In this document: positions 35,893 through 48,308 of the stretch, piece after piece
Numbering within the stretch: the first letter of the stretch is position 1
Layout: the number at the start of each line of letters is the position of its first letter
Origin: Rostrohypoxylon terebratum
Taxonomy: Eukaryota > Ascomycota > Sordariomycetes > Xylariales > Hypoxylaceae
Length of the DNA: 64,000 bases
NCBI GenBank assembly: GCA_022497145.1
Contig: MU385939.1
Location: 1 to 64,000 of the forward strand
Reading direction: 5' to 3'
The notes under the pieces: model-generated
Database searches by the model: none
What the model was told of the DNA's origin: nothing
The model's input: only the letters and a program-made list of their open reading frames with translations
Made by a program: the position numbers and the translations under genes

Positions 35893-36280
35893 TCCGGATC
35901 ATGTTCACCTTCATGCACATACTTCCATGAGCTACCATACATACCACACACCACATCATAAACCATAAAAAAACCATTCGTCGCGACGATTACACAACTT
36001 GTATATAATACCATTCGGCGGGCGTTTTTGGTTACCGAACAAACCTGACAGGTTTACATATCACGACATAGGGGGCGTTCCGGTTTAATCAGTCGATTCG
36101 AAGGAGAGCGGGTAGTAGAAGAGAAAAAGGAGAATACTCATAGGGAGTAACACAGCATATGCTACCTCAATTAGGAAATCTTAAACAAGATTGTTCATAA
36201 CCTCTAGCCTCTTCTCTATGTCCTTGTATATATGAATAACTAGAAACATGCATACCTAGTACATATACGGATACTTCATG
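35893..36280. other. Convergent 3' intergenic region
   Basis: About 390 bases holding two 3' ends. No gene. Confidence 0.5.
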
Positions 36281-37693
36281 TTACGAGATGACAGTCCCAT
36301 TCACGGCGTGAGCCTCGGCCGAAATAGTATCAGCCGCAGTAGCAACGCCCTTCTCATCCCCGTACTCCAGGTACCCGTTCGTAGCCTCAGGCACATGCAA
36401 CTTCCTAGCCTCGCTCAGATCCTGCAACCCGGTGCGCCTGAGCACCTGCACAGTCCTCGCATAATTCTCCTCGGCGTACTTCTCCGCGTCGAAGCCCAGC
36501 AGCCAAGCCTCGCGCCTCAGACGCATGCTCTCGGGGTTTTTCTTCGCGGCCTCGAAGTCCGCCTTGTGCCAGATATCCCTCGTCTGCTCGCCCGTCTTCT
36601 GCGCCGACCTGACGCGCTCGTACCGGATCGCCTCGAACGCCGCGACGGCCTCTTGCACGTGTTCCGGGCCGCCGCTTTCGCGCAGACACACCGCGATCGT
36701 GACGCCGTCTTCCATCGCCTGCGAGGCACCCTGTATCGACGTGGGCAGGAACGGGTGTGCCGCGTCGCCGACGAGCGCGATCCGTCTGCCCTTCGAGATC
36801 CACGTGGGCAGGGGGTCGCGGTAGACAAGTTTCCAGTCGATGAGCGGGCTCGGCGTCTTGTCTAGGATCTTCTGCACGATCGGGTCCCAACCCTCTAGCA
36901 CCTTGCGCGCGTCTTCTAGCGGCGCCTCGAGCTGCCAGCTCTCCTCGATGTCGGCCTCGTCCCTATGTGTGCACACCCACGAGAAGTCCTTGCCCCCTTT
37001 TAGGCATCCCGCGATGAAGTGCACGTCTGGTCCGAGCCAAGCGACGTGCTGGTCGCCGCCCTCCGTGAACCACTTGGTATCAGGATCCTTGGCGATCTCG
37101 TCGGCGCTGAACCAGCTGCGGTATACGGCGTATCCGGAAGGCTTCGGCGCGTCCTCAAACCCGAGCACGATCTTGCGACCCTTGCTCCGCACGCCCTCGG
37201 CCGCGATCACGACGTCGGCAGTGATGCGCTCGCCGTTTTCGAGCACGACGCCTGCCTGCTTATCGTCTTCGAAGTAGTCCTCGACGCGAGCGCCGAGCCG
37301 GATTTCGACTCCGATCTCCTTCGCGTGGTCGTAGACAATCTTGTGAAATTCGCCGCGATGACCATCGAAGCGAATGCCGAATTCTTTATCTTCGCCTTCC
37401 CAGTATTGTTTGAAGAGCGTCTCGCCTTTCCATGATTTCAGCGTGATCGCGTCAGCTCGCATGCTCAATGGCTCTAATTTCTCGGCGACGCCCGGCCATC
37501 GGCAGAACAGCCGTGATGAATTAGGTCCGAAAGAGATGATATCGCCTAGAAGCTTAAGTTCTGGGAATTTCTCCAGTACCAGCACATCGTGACCTTTGCG
37601 CTGACACTCAATAGCTGCGGTCAACCCCGCAAAGCCCGTGCCCACCACGATTACTTTGATGCCGCTTCGGGAAGGTTTCTGTGAATCAGCCAT
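36281..37693 (-). CDS. FAD-dependent monooxygenase (salicylate hydroxylase-like)
   Basis: An intronless gene of 470 residues. The N-terminal Rossmann motif VIVVGTGFAGLTAA has Gly18, Gly20 and Gly23; the second FAD motif is ALVGDAAHPFLP with Gly309-Asp310. The central region carries the DG-type motif region IAAEGVRSKGRK. These are the class A flavoprotein hydroxylase landmarks (PHBH fold), which use NAD(P)H and oxygen to hydroxylate aromatic or polyketide substrates. There is no signal peptide; it should be cytosolic. It is transcribed away from an MFS transporter across a 928-bp shared region, which suggests co-regulation in catabolism or detoxification of an aromatic compound (inference). 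Confidence 0.9.
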   Translation of the reverse strand: MADSQKPSRSGIKVIVVGTGFAGLTAAIECQRKGHDVLVLEKFPELKLLGDIISFGPNSSRLFCRWPGVAEKLEPLSMRADAITLKSWKGETLFKQYWEGEDKEFGIRFDGHRGEFHKIVYDHAKEIGVEIRLGARVEDYFEDDKQAGVVLENGERITADVVIAAEGVRSKGRKIVLGFEDAPKPSGYAVYRSWFSADEIAKDPDTKWFTEGGDQHVAWLGPDVHFIAGCLKGGKDFSWVCTHRDEADIEESWQLEAPLEDARKVLEGWDPIVQKILDKTPSPLIDWKLVYRDPLPTWISKGRRIALVGDAAHPFLPTSIQGASQAMEDGVTIAVCLRESGGPEHVQEAVAAFEAIRYERVRSAQKTGEQTRDIWHKADFEAAKKNPESMRLRREAWLLGFDAEKYAEENYARTVQVLRRTGLQDLSEARKLHVPEATNGYLEYGDEKGVATAADTISAEAHAVNGTVIS

Positions 37694-38621
37694 CTTCCTG
37701 AATCTGTTGTATATTCCTGCCTATTGATTTTCTACCGATATTCAAGCTCTCTTAATCCCTCGGAATCCGCGGTATACACTCTTGTACCGAATACCGTGAT
37801 GAGTTGCCCTCGGGAATAATTACGTGGCCAGATTCAATTCTAACCGCGATAGCTTGTCTTCCTCCACAACTGAACCAGCATATGGAGGGCGGCATATGTT
37901 CTTCTGCCAGTGCATTTCTGACTTTCCGCGAGGCTTTGAGTTTCTCTTTCAACCTAGGTAGCCATATTAGAGCCTGTGTTCCCCGCATCCGAGCCCCAGG
38001 AGGATTGTCGGCAGTTACATCGAGACCCTGGATCGCTGATTGGAGCCATGAGTAAACATTAAGATGACTGTCGCTCAAAGAACCAGGAAATGTCGAACAG
38101 CCTCTCGCTAACAACTGCCTCTCGCTAACAACTGCCAATGAGAGGCTGACCCAAAAAATGTTTGGGGATAGCCACCTAACGCCTAATGCCTAACGAGACA
38201 ATTCCCTTTGCCGAATTCGCGGGGAAGTCGACGAACTCTTCTAGTTCCCCATGGGAAACTTATCATGGTCGATTTCCCCAAGTTTTAGTTTTGCGGAGTA
38301 TTTGTTAATCACGCTTAGATCGTGCGGAATTCTCGAAGATCTGAGCTCACTGCGCTGTGAGTGGTGGCGAGGGTGACTCGATGCTACCCTCCATGCAGGA
38401 GTCATTTGAAACCCTTGCCCATACCGGCATCTCAACCATGGAAGGCTACAAGGAGGAATATGTAGTCAGTGCTTATGTATCAATAATGGTTTCTCCAATT
38501 CTCGTCGCCATATATCAAATCTGATGTCCCCTCGGACGCGTTTGAGCGAGCGACGTCGACGATTGTTTTGATTAAGTTATAGATAATATCAATATTCTTC
38601 GTGTTAAAATAGATTGAAAAA
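37694..38621. promoter_or_regulatory. Shared divergent promoter region of monooxygenase and MFS transporter
   Basis: 928 bases between two divergently transcribed genes. It contains a direct tandem copy of CTCTCGCTAACAACTGC near 38102-38136 that could be a regulatory repeat. A minus-strand open frame of about 128 codons (38138-37752) has no recognised motif and I do not call it a gene. Confidence 0.4.
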
Positions 38622-40503
38622 ATGCCTTGGGGAATCCTTGAGGATAGGTATATGGACCATGTTCCTGGTACAAGTATGGCGATACCTGCAAGGCAATAAT
38701 AGATGACCAGAAAATACTAACCGAAGCTTTAGTCATACTTGCCGATCAGTCTGATGTGCCAGAGGAATATCGAAACATATCCCGAGATCTGCTCAAACAT
38801 GGTACCGGCAAGCATTCGCATATCATATTGGCCCCTCAACCAACCGATTCTCCCAATGACCCTCTCAACGTGAGTGGTAGATCGTGAAGAGACCAGAAGA
38901 CCATAAACTGACAATTGTTAGTGGCCTACATGGAGAAAAGATGTTATTCTCGTCATCGTCGGCCTCTCTGCCGGTGTTGTTGGCGCATACGGCCCCATGC
39001 TTTCACCGGGCTTCGTCGAGATCTCCGCAGCGCTCGGGATAACGGTCAACACACTATCGCAAGCGACGGCGTGGGTTGTGTTGATGATCGGCCTCTCGTT
39101 GTTCATTTTCAACCCTCTGGCTAAAAAGATTGGAAGGCGACCGGTATATATCTTGTCGAGTATCATCATGCTATCTGGAAGTATCTGGGGTGCTCTTGCG
39201 AAAGATTACAACAGCTTCTTGGGTAGTAGAATCTGGAGTGGTTTAGGCATGGCCCCGTATGAAGTGCTTGTGCAATGTACGATCGCAGATACATATTACG
39301 TGCACCAGCGTGCAACGAGAATTGCGATATGGAACATGTTTTTGCTGTGCGGTATTAGCGGCGGTGCTTTGATCGCCGGCTATATTATCCAGGTAAGTCT
39401 TTCTGAGAATTATGATGGCGACTCGCTCACACATATCTAGGACCAAGGTTGGCAGTGGACTTTGATATGGTGTGCTATCCTTTTTGCTGCACTACTTCCC
39501 CTAGTTGTCCTCTTCGTCCCCGAAACAGCATATAGAAGGAAATCATATGAGCAGCAACTAGCAGCTAAAGGTGCCGTTAACCGAGACACGAAAACAGATA
39601 CTTCAGAGAAGAAAGAGGCACCATCTGGGCAAGATGAAAGCGCGAAAGCAGAAACGGTTGAAACCGGAGTGGTGACGGAACGTAAAGAGTCTTACCTACA
39701 GAGCTTAAGGCCTTGGGGTGGTATCTATACCGACACGCCGCTCTGGAAGATCTTCCTACGTCCAATGGTAGTTTTCTTCTACCCGGCTGTCCTCTGGGGA
39801 TTTCTGCTTTATGGTATAACGTTATCTTGGATAGTCGTCTTCAGCGTCGTGAACGCTGTCATCTTCACCGCACCGCCATATAACTTTTCAGTATCCGAGA
39901 CGGGATTGATTTCGTTGTCCCCTTTCCTCCTTACCCTCATTGGAGAAGTCATTTCCGGTCCTATGAACGACTGGGTTTGCTTGTATTTGGCTAAGAAGAA
40001 TCACGGAATCTACGAACCGGAGTTCCGGCTCCCGCCCATTATTATCTCGTTCTTAGTGGGGATCGTGGGCTTCTTCGGATTTGGCGCGACTGTCCACTAC
40101 CAAACACATTGGACCGGACCCGTTTTGTGTTTTGGATTGGCGAACATGAGCCTTGCTCTGTCTAATGCGAGTGTATTTGGATATATTATCGATTCTCATA
40201 AAGAGTTAAGCGAAGAAGGTGTGGTACTTCCATTTTCCATTAATGATGATTTCCAGCGTATGCTAACCGCCGTGGCTTACAGCGTTCGTGGCTATCAATG
40301 CCCGAAACCTGCTTACTTTTGGTCTAACCTATTTTGTCAATGATTGGCTTGCAAGAGACGGTACTCTCAAGGTGTTCAATGTGCTTGGTGGCGTCTTTGT
40401 TGTCGTCAATGTGTTCACGATCCCACTGTGGATTTTCGGAAAGCGAATTCGCAGCTATATCGCCAGAAACAAGACTCTGCATGGATTCATGCACGAGGAT
40501 TAG
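38622..40503 (+). CDS. MFS transporter (drug:H+ antiporter / polyamine TPO-like)
   Basis: Five exons (38622-38673, 38733-38869, 38922-39392, 39441-40218, 40283-40503) encode 552 residues. Every intron (48-64 nt) has a GT donor and AG acceptor, and joins restore family strings: HVPGT-IILA, NDPLN-WPTWRK, IIQ-DQGWQW and EE-AFVAINARN. The last join resolves what looks like a frame break near 40218. The N-terminus MPWGILEDRYMDHVPG and APQPTDSPNDPLNWP are typical of the TPO-like fungal MFS group. Motif A-like LAKKIGRRPVYI lies after helix 2, and PETAYRR ends the first half. Twelve hydrophobic segments are expected, with a charged loop (about residues 240-300) between halves. A role in exporting or importing the substrate of the adjacent monooxygenase is inference. 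Confidence 0.88.
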
Positions 40504-41275
40504 ATATATGAATTGTAATGGATAAAAAGGTATATCAGGTAGAGGCTGGAACGAGTATAACGAGTAGTGTATGAGAACAGAGAACGAAGAATGAAGAAGT
40601 GAACTACAGCATATGAGAATGAAGATAACCTTGGAACCCCACATATTAGAAAGCTTGTGTAACTGACAGGGAATAGAAGAATTGAGAAGTGGCCTATGCG
40701 CAACTAGATTCAAAGCTTGGACCATGTATATCTTCCCATCATTTTGACACGGACCCCTGCAGAAGCTCCTGACAATCTGACAATCTAAAGGAAGGCAGGC
40801 GCGTCGTGGAATTGAGTTTGAAGCTTCGCCAAAATTGTCTAATCTATTATTATTAAATCTTCAACTGTCAATTTGCCGACTTCTTTCTTTGCTTCAACTA
40901 TTCCGTCCATCGTTCACCTTCTGCCGATCTGAGCTGAGCGACTTTCTTCTTGGGTTTACGAATTGACGACTTACTATTTTGCCATTCTTTTTCGTTCGTT
41001 GTTCTGATTTTATAATACCCTTGAGAAATCGACTAAATATTTGGTGTGGCGTGCAATAACAAACGGAATACCCACTTTGACCGACTTTGTGAAAGCGAAA
41101 GCCTGCGAAACAACCCCGGGTTGAGAAACGAAACGAAACAAAACAAGCCAACATCGCAAAACCCAAAGTGCCATAAGTTACAGATTAGAGGGTCAAAATC
41201 AAAAACTAAAATAAAAAAGGGGAGACCGGAGTGGATAGGTAGACGAGAACACCAGTTCAGATACCCAAGTCAACC
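40504..41275. other. Intergenic stretch
   Basis: About 770 bases: the 3' end of the MFS gene and the promoter of ARP1. An ACGAAACGAAACAAAACAA repeat lies shortly before the ARP1 start. No gene. Confidence 0.5.
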
Positions 41276-42571
41276 ATGACAGACTCACTACACAACGCGC
41301 CCATCGTGCTGGATAATGGCTCTGGCACCATCAGAGCGGGCTTCGCCGGAGACGACTTACCGAAATGTTACTTTCCCTCCTTTGTCGGCCGACCAAAGCA
41401 TCTCCGTGTGTTAGCCGGTGCGTTAGAAGGCGAAGTATTCATCGGCCAAAAAGCGGCGACGGAGCTAAGGGGGCTTCTGAAGATCAGATATCCCTTAGAA
41501 CACGGCATAGTCACGGATTGGGATGACATGGAGAAGATATGGGAGTACGTCTATAGCGAAGGTCTAAAAACTATGAGTGAAGAGGTATGTACACATATGG
41601 ATGGATGCAAATATGCGGGCGTATATTTGGTTCCTATTCAGCCGCAAATAACGCTAACGTGAACCCGCCGATCAGCATCCCGTCCTCTTGACAGAACCTC
41701 CGCTCAACCCGCGAGCGAACCGCGATACCGCAGCCCAGATCCTTTTCGAAACCTTCAATGTGCCCGCGCTCTACACTTCCATCCAAGCAGTCCTATCCCT
41801 CTACGCCAGCGGACGCACCACAGGTTGTGTGCTTGACTCCGGCGACGGTGTCTCCCACGCGGTGCCCGTATATGAAGGTTTCGCAATCCCGTCCTCCATG
41901 CGCCGAATCGACGTCGCCGGCCGCGATGTCACCGAGTACATGCAGACGTTACTACGCAAGAGCGGCTACGTCTTCCACACGAGTGCCGAGAAGGAGGTCG
42001 TCCGTCTGATTAAAGAATCCGTCTCCTACGTTGCCCTCAACCCCAAAGCTGAGGAAAAGGAGTGGCAGGGTGCCAAGCTTGACCAAAACAAGACCGCCGA
42101 ATATGTGCTTCCCGATGGTAACCGCCTACGCGTCGGCCAAGAGCGTTTCCGTGCCCCTGAGATCCTATTCGATCCCGAGATCATCGGCCTCGAGTATCCC
42201 GGCATTCAGCAGATCGTTACGGACGCCATAAACAGGACGGATCTGGATTTGAGAAAGGCTCTCTACGCCAATATTGTTTTGTCTGGCGGCAGTACTCTGA
42301 CAAAAGGTTTTGGTGACCGTCTATTAAGTGAAGTCAAGAAGCTCGCTGTCAAGGATATGCGAATCAAGATTTTCGCCCCGCCAGAGCGGAAGTACTCGAC
42401 TTGGATCGGAGGCAGTATTTTGGCCGGATTAAGTACATTTAGAAAGGTACGTCTTCTACCCCTCGCATACCAAAACTAGCTGGAGATGAAATACTAACTA
42501 GGAAATAGATGTGGGTTAGCATCGACGACTGGCATGAGGATCCCGACATCATCCACAAGAAATTGACATAA
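41276..42571 (+). CDS. ARP1: Actin-related protein 1 (dynactin subunit, centractin)
   Basis: Three exons (41276-41584, 41676-42446, 42509-42571) give 380 residues, the normal length for fungal Arp1 (Neurospora ro-4). It is the filament-forming subunit of dynactin, the activator of cytoplasmic dynein. Actin-fold landmarks are IVLDNGSGTIRAGFAGDD (first phosphate loop), IGQKAATELRGLLKIRYPLE, VLDSGDGVSH (second phosphate loop, with G-D-G), LYANIVLSGGSTLTKGF and the C-terminal KYSTWIGGSILAGLSTF. SFVGRPKHLRVLAGALEGE is the Arp1-type replacement of the actin DNase loop region. Introns start GTATGT and GTACGT and end in ATCAG and AATAG. The second intron leaves a short last exon beginning MWVSIDDWHEDP. 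Confidence 0.95.
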
Positions 42572-43791
42572 GCTTCTGTGTATCTTACTTTTCGAATGAA
42601 TACGGGAGGCGGAATGTTTAACGAACACGCACTCAAATGCGGCATGGGGGAAGGGGGTCAACGAATTACGAAAGTCGGCGATCTTCTATCCCGAATGCAA
42701 TAGATACGAGCACGACAGAATTATCCAGAAGCATAGCATGAACCCCGTTAGACTTGATTACTTACCTAGGGCAGCTTGGAGTGCTTAGGAGGGGGGAGTT
42801 GTCGGATAGTTCGCTACTGGTGTTTCCGAGATGTTCAAAATGGCAGGGAAGGGAGGTCGATGGCTGGGGCAGAAAGGAGAGGTCGGCGCCGGCAGCTTGT
42901 GTGTCAGATTATTGGCGGAAATACCTAAGTCATCTACGTAGATGAATGATACCCAGGCGTTGAAGATCATGCAACGGGATCACGATAGAAGCCCGTATCG
43001 TGTAACTGGTGATACGGTGATACAGATAAATGTCTGCAAATTTGGTAAGCTATGATACACGAGTACACTGGTCGCCATGTAAGGTATAAGCTGGTTACTT
43101 GATCATAGAAACATGGCACAAACTTATGTATCGAAGAACACGTCAAATCTAGGGACTAAAAATTGGGTTCTTCGCAGTGGTGATAAACACCGACCGCTAA
43201 TATTTCTTTCATTCAAATCCATGCTATATGCCTTCCTAAGGTTCATAAACCCAATAATCTTTCCAAATCAAAACATCGCCATCGGGGGGTATATATACGT
43301 CATCCATCAAAAAAATTCACCAGAAACAAACGCCCGCCATTGGTGTGTGCGTGTGAAAATATCTTTCATCCCGGATTCTACCAGCCGGTGGGAAAAGGCG
43401 AATCGAACACACTTCTTCGTTGTGTAAGTATGTGTGTGTCGTTGGGTACTTGGTAATGATGTTTCCCCGGCTTCGCTCGTTTCCCGAGGATCCAAACCAA
43501 AGATTTGAGCTTTCCTGTTTGCTCTGAGGCCCCCAAAACTTTTTATTTCTTTTTTTCCGTGATCCCTAAGGCCGTTTTCCCTGGGTCATTGATACTAAAT
43601 CATGCGCTGAATGAGGCATGATGGTATACAAGAACTCCGCTGCGCCATGCTCGCCTTTGATGAAATGTAGAGAGAAGTTGGTATGCAATATGTAGAGTGT
43701 GGTGTGAAGTGTGGTAGTATGCGATGTGTTGAATCATCAAGTCATCGCCGTCGACGTCGTTGAGACGAGAGAGAGGTTACACTGTAGCTGC
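42572..43791. other. Convergent intergenic region
   Basis: About 1.2 kb with no supported gene. It holds the ARP1 3' end and the 3' end of the DUF3602 gene, with G/T-rich repeats (TGTGGTGTGAAGTGTGG) near 43700. Confidence 0.5.
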
Positions 43792-44217
43792 TTAGTGCCG
43801 GTGACTTATGCGACTCCATATGTTGGACAAGCTACCAGTGCTGCTCGAGCTGCGCTGGCTCGAGGCGTCACTACCCTTGCGGGTGGTGAGCGTCGGCCCG
43901 CTGGCTCCATACACGTTCCCGGCTCCGCCCCGGCCGACGTAGCCTACAGGCTTTTGCTCGATGTGGCTCTTCGAGGCGAATTCCTCGTCGAATGACATGA
44001 CGGGCTTCTCAGCTGCTACGTGGGCGTTACCTGCACCTCCTCGTCCGGAATGGAAGCGGGATGATGTACTGGGAACCTGCGTCGGCCTCGTCGCGACACC
44101 AGTGGAGGGTGTGGTGGTTGGGGCACGAAAGTAATTGCCAGCACCTCCCCGTCCAGAGTGGGCATATGAGTTTTTCGGGATGGTTGGGTGAGGCTCGGTG
44201 ATGGTGAAGTTAGGCAT
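43792..44217 (-). CDS. Small DUF3602-type protein with GRGGAGN repeats
   Basis: A single-exon gene of 141 residues. Three copies of the motif SGRGGAGN or VGRGGAGN appear at about residues 21-28, 57-64 and 94-101, spaced by roughly 37 residues, with Thr/Pro/Ser-rich linkers. The tail is Ser-rich and ends in SNIWSRISHRH. Repeated GRGGAGN is the hallmark of the fungal DUF3602 family, small hydrophilic proteins whose function is not established. No signal peptide or membrane segment is seen. The repeated motif makes the family call fairly safe. Confidence 0.88.
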   Translation of the reverse strand: MPNFTITEPHPTIPKNSYAHSGRGGAGNYFRAPTTTPSTGVATRPTQVPSTSSRFHSGRGGAGNAHVAAEKPVMSFDEEFASKSHIEQKPVGYVGRGGAGNVYGASGPTLTTRKGSDASSQRSSSSTGSLSNIWSRISHRH

Positions 44218-46860
44218 GTTTACAGAATATCCTGTTCGGCGGTGAAGTTGATATAGTTGACGATCAGATCACAGTATATGTGGATACAAGCGGTTATATC
44301 TTCGTTAGACGGTTGATGATCAAGGTTCCAAGTACAAGAGTTGACTCGGAACGGATGATGGGATGGTGGGCTCAGGTTAATATACCTATGTATTCGATCG
44401 CGATGACCGGGGAGTAACCCCTTTGTCATAGTTACACCACGGCCTCGAGAACGTTCCAGTTTGCCTGCACGTGGCGCCCGTGGACAGGACCTCTTAGGAA
44501 CAAAGCTGGTCACGATACGTATCTACTATGTACGTACCTATTCTAATTCTAGAATGAAAACAATTCCATTTTGGAAAAATTTTTCATGGCCCCAAGTCCA
44601 TGGTAAGACATACTGTAGCTCTGAGACGCTAGGCGAGCTTGCCGGCGTAGCTTGTCGCATGGAGGTGACAACATGTTTTTTTTCTCTGCTCAGACTGGCA
44701 GAAAGGGCCAAAACTAGCTAGAAAATGTTCGGTATTTCTTTAGAACTGTTTAGACTGGAAAATCCAATCGTCTGAGCGTCGATGTCGTAAGGCGCCTAGC
44801 AGTTAAGGGTAAGTTAGTGGAATCTGGGGTAACCGCGTGATGGATCCCATTAGCTAGGAATTAGCTAAGAGAAGCTCTCAAGGACAAAGCGGTTACGAAA
44901 TCGGGGCTTGGGTAAAGGTATCATGAGACCTGCAGAGGAGTTTTCTGTACATAACCATTACCCCATAGTTTGCTCCCTGGTCGCTGAAAAACAACAATAT
45001 AGCTAGGGCAGGGGTTTTGCGAAACGGACTCCTGGTGGTGCAATCCATTGTAAATTTCTCCTTTCGGACAAAGCTGAACGGGAGATGGTCCACCTAATAT
45101 TCAACTAGGATTGGTAGGACCTTCTAGGTAGTCCTCATGGTCTCTCTGAGACCCGGCAACATCATGCCGTACATAGTAGTAGAAGTTGCCGGTGTATTTC
45201 ACTGCAGGTACGAGGTCGTTGATCGAAGAGCCGCCGCCATCCGCGAACCAATAGATTCGAAGCCTGCCTATATTGATTCGCTGGCAAACGCTGAGATCAA
45301 CGAAGGACCAAATCTCGCCATATGCACCTATGCGATTTTGCCTTGTCGAGCATGTCCAGCCAGCCAGCCAAACCAACCAATGCCGACTGCTACAATGAAT
45401 GTCCGTTAGGTGTTTCCCGAGTGGCGTATACCCCGACGAAATGAGCATCTCCGGTCGGCGGTCATTGCTTCGCAGGAAATCAGGGTAATGTTGACCCCCA
45501 AAGTTAGGTACCTAGTAATAGGTGCTTTTCAGAAAAGTTTCACTCGGAGTTGAGTTGAGTTGAGTTGAAGTGAATAAAAATTTGAGGAGTCCGGTGGAAG
45601 AATTTGATAGTGCCCGGGGCTAGGCGCTGCGCAGCGCTGTTGCCCCGCTAATGAATTCATTTTTTTAGCCCGTCCGCCACTTCCTCATCTAGCCCCTGGA
45701 GCTGTCTGGGACTCTAGCTGTCTGGGCACTTGAGGGTCCACATTCAGTGGGTAAGCCCCCCCAAAATGAAGAAAAATAATACTGGTGCTGTAGCCCTGGA
45801 GAGCCCTGGAGGTTTTACTATACACGGCTCATACGAATCCATGGATGAGATCGTACTTGCCGATCTACTATTGACAGTCGAAGCGGAGTTAGACTTTCAA
45901 ACTTTCAAATCAGTTGCCATTGTGACTAGGTCCAAGAACGTTACCCCATAAGCTGATGGGACGGCTCCGCTGTAACAAGGAAATACGTGACCGGCTGACC
46001 GACGAAGCGAAAATAGCGTCGGGGAATAAACTAGGAAAAAAAGATCGTGACATGAAAATTTGGAGTTGTTTTTTTTCTTTCAATTCGCCCTAGGTCATCC
46101 AGCCCCTAATATACAATTATCGTGGGGTAATTTGTGAGCCCTCCAGCTAACCACTGTACTTGTACCTGTACCTAGGTCCTAGGTCCTAGGTATTTTGATT
46201 CACCCTTTAAACAACTTTCGATCTTACTAACATCGTCCGATATTAATATTCACTGGATTCTATCCTTGATTTACTCACCGACAGTTCCATTTCTAATGAT
46301 TCTTGAAAATTACATTATTTTACGAGTATGTCTTAATATTGCTCGCGTGCTAAACACGACTGATGTCGTTTCCCCTCCTAATAAACCACGACGTTGCGTT
46401 TTCTTTCGTGATTTTGGCGCCATATACAGCTAAGCAACGAATACATTACAACACCACATCCCTGTTGAAATGTGTCTCAACGGAGCGCCTCACGCATATT
46501 AGGACATGAAAATCATTATTTGGCCATTGTAGAACGATGGTCCCCAGCTATGCTACAGTGCTTGAGTAAAGCTTACTACGACGACATTCCAACTACTAAT
46601 TTCTCATTGATGAAAACGAGAGTAGGTGGTTATAAATGAGGAATTCTTAGAAAAGACTGTCTGATCAATATTATTCTCGACTCGATAGCTCTTCTTGTCG
46701 CGGACCATACTATCTTGGCAGCATGTTAAGACCCCCAAAGAATCAATGGGAAACTCCAGTACTTGATGAAAATACACATTGTTGCAAAATTTCTTTTTTG
46801 TACTACTATTCATTTCGATATACAGAATAATATCGAAGTCGACAATTTGCTCGGGTATCT
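44218..46860. other. Gene-poor stretch
   Basis: About 2.6 kb with no supported gene. The left end is the promoter of the DUF3602 gene. Short repeats include GAGTTGAGTTGAGTTGA near 45550 and CCTAGGTCCTAGGTCCTAGG-like units near 46170-46190. Confidence 0.45.
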
Positions 46861-46879
46861 AACAAATACAATTTAGAAC

Positions 46880-47490
46880 TTTTGGTATTGTGTAAGTTCA
46901 TACCGCGATGGATTTCTGGGTCTCACCAGCGCAGTTGCTCATATGGGGAGTCCTCGAAACCCTGTCCATCTTGTGGGAGACAGATACCTACATTGACTGT
47001 GATGTGGGAATTTTCCTTAAAAAATGAAGAGCTAATAAGCTACTGATCTTTTCGGCTAGGTACCTACTTAGCGGCTGCTAGAAAATCATCAACGGCTATT
47101 TCTAGATTATTCAGTGGAGTTGAATCGGATATAGGCGCGCTAAATAGATGGTGCACTAAGTGCATCCATCCCCATCCATGGATCCCGCAATTGTTCGGAC
47201 ACTACGGGCTACTATCTATCCGCTTCAACGACTACCGACCCGCGACATCAAGTTAAGCACGCGTAATCTTGCGCGTTTTCTCTGTAATAATCAGCCCTTT
47301 TTTTCTCTTCACGAGTCTTCGGTCAACGGTACTCCTCGGTACGATTCAAGCTTGCTAATCGTCTACCGTTGAGTCACCCAGAGGACAAGATACTGAAGTC
47401 TGCGAATTTTGCTTATCGATGACTGGACGGGTCAATAAACCTCTTGCCTGCCCTTTACACAAGCTAGATCCGGATAAATGCTAGGCACTC
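46880..47490 (+). pseudogene. Decayed paralog of the zinc-finger gene at 50068
   Basis: Two short segments match the intact gene 3.2-3.5 kb to the right. At about 46882-46900 TTGGTATTGTGTAAGTTCAT corresponds to the end of its first exon plus donor. At about 47400-47480 the coding sense C-E-F-C ... N-K-P-L-A-C-P-L-H-K-L-D-P-D-K corresponds to its second cysteine domain, with long runs of near-identical bases (AATAAACCTCTTGCCTGCCC). The part between is not alignable by eye and a stop follows directly, so this is a fragmentary copy. Confidence 0.6.
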
Positions 47491-48308
47491 CAGGAGGTTT
47501 GAAACTGACACTCACTAACAACGATATTCAAAGAGACGCCACAATCGGAGGCATTATTAGGTATCTTTTAATGGCAGAGGGGATAAGTTTTAAAGCTCGG
47601 GACATTGATTTTAGCAGAGGTTGGGATCGGTCCCGAAATAAGAGACACAGCACTCGAGACCCCCTTTCCATTTCACTTTAGACTAATACATTTCCGATTC
47701 TGAGATAAACAGTCATTGTTGATTTCTCAGCTATCTGTTTATGACGACTAGCCCCTAAAATTAGGTATCCTAGACTCCTAGTATTACATGTGCAAACCAC
47801 CGCTAATGTCACTTGCCACGTGGGGCGGGGTTTTAGATGTTATTTGGTCAGGAATCTAGGTGGGTGAAGCCCACGTTGTGATAAGCTGCGCATATGCACA
47901 TCACGTCCTTTTATTCAATTGGCATTTTTCATCTGGATTTATTGTAATACACGGGTGAGGTATCTAAGAGGAAGGTATATTTTAAAGGCTATGAATATAT
48001 TGCGTTGAGAGAAGGAGAAGCAGGCTACACGTAATCCTTAAAATCTGATATCAATGAACAGCCGTTACGCATTCAACATAATCAAAAGCTTGATCAAAAG
48101 CTTGATTACGGGCTTACTATGTAGATGATCGGTGTGGGGTGAATGCAGATGATATTTTATTTTTGATCAAGATATACATCCTCTCATGCCCAAGCCTTGT
48201 CTTTGGGCCTAGACTAAGTCAGCCGAAAGATTCTTTCTTATGAAATAACTATGGCTCAATCATTATGGTGGAGAAACCACTGTTCGCCTGCAATGGTTGT
48301 TAATTGGT

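Noticed and set aside
36278..37435. Long open frames opposite or out of phase with the flavin monooxygenase
   Set aside because: They are caused by high GC at third positions in the real gene and have no motif of their own.
37752..38138. 128-codon minus-strand frame between the monooxygenase and transporter
   Set aside because: No recognised motif, weak start, and it lies within the shared promoter region; not enough support.
40219..40282. Apparent frameshift in the MFS transporter
   Set aside because: A 64-nt intron with a GCTAACC branch site and TTACAG acceptor explains the break and restores AFVAINARN.
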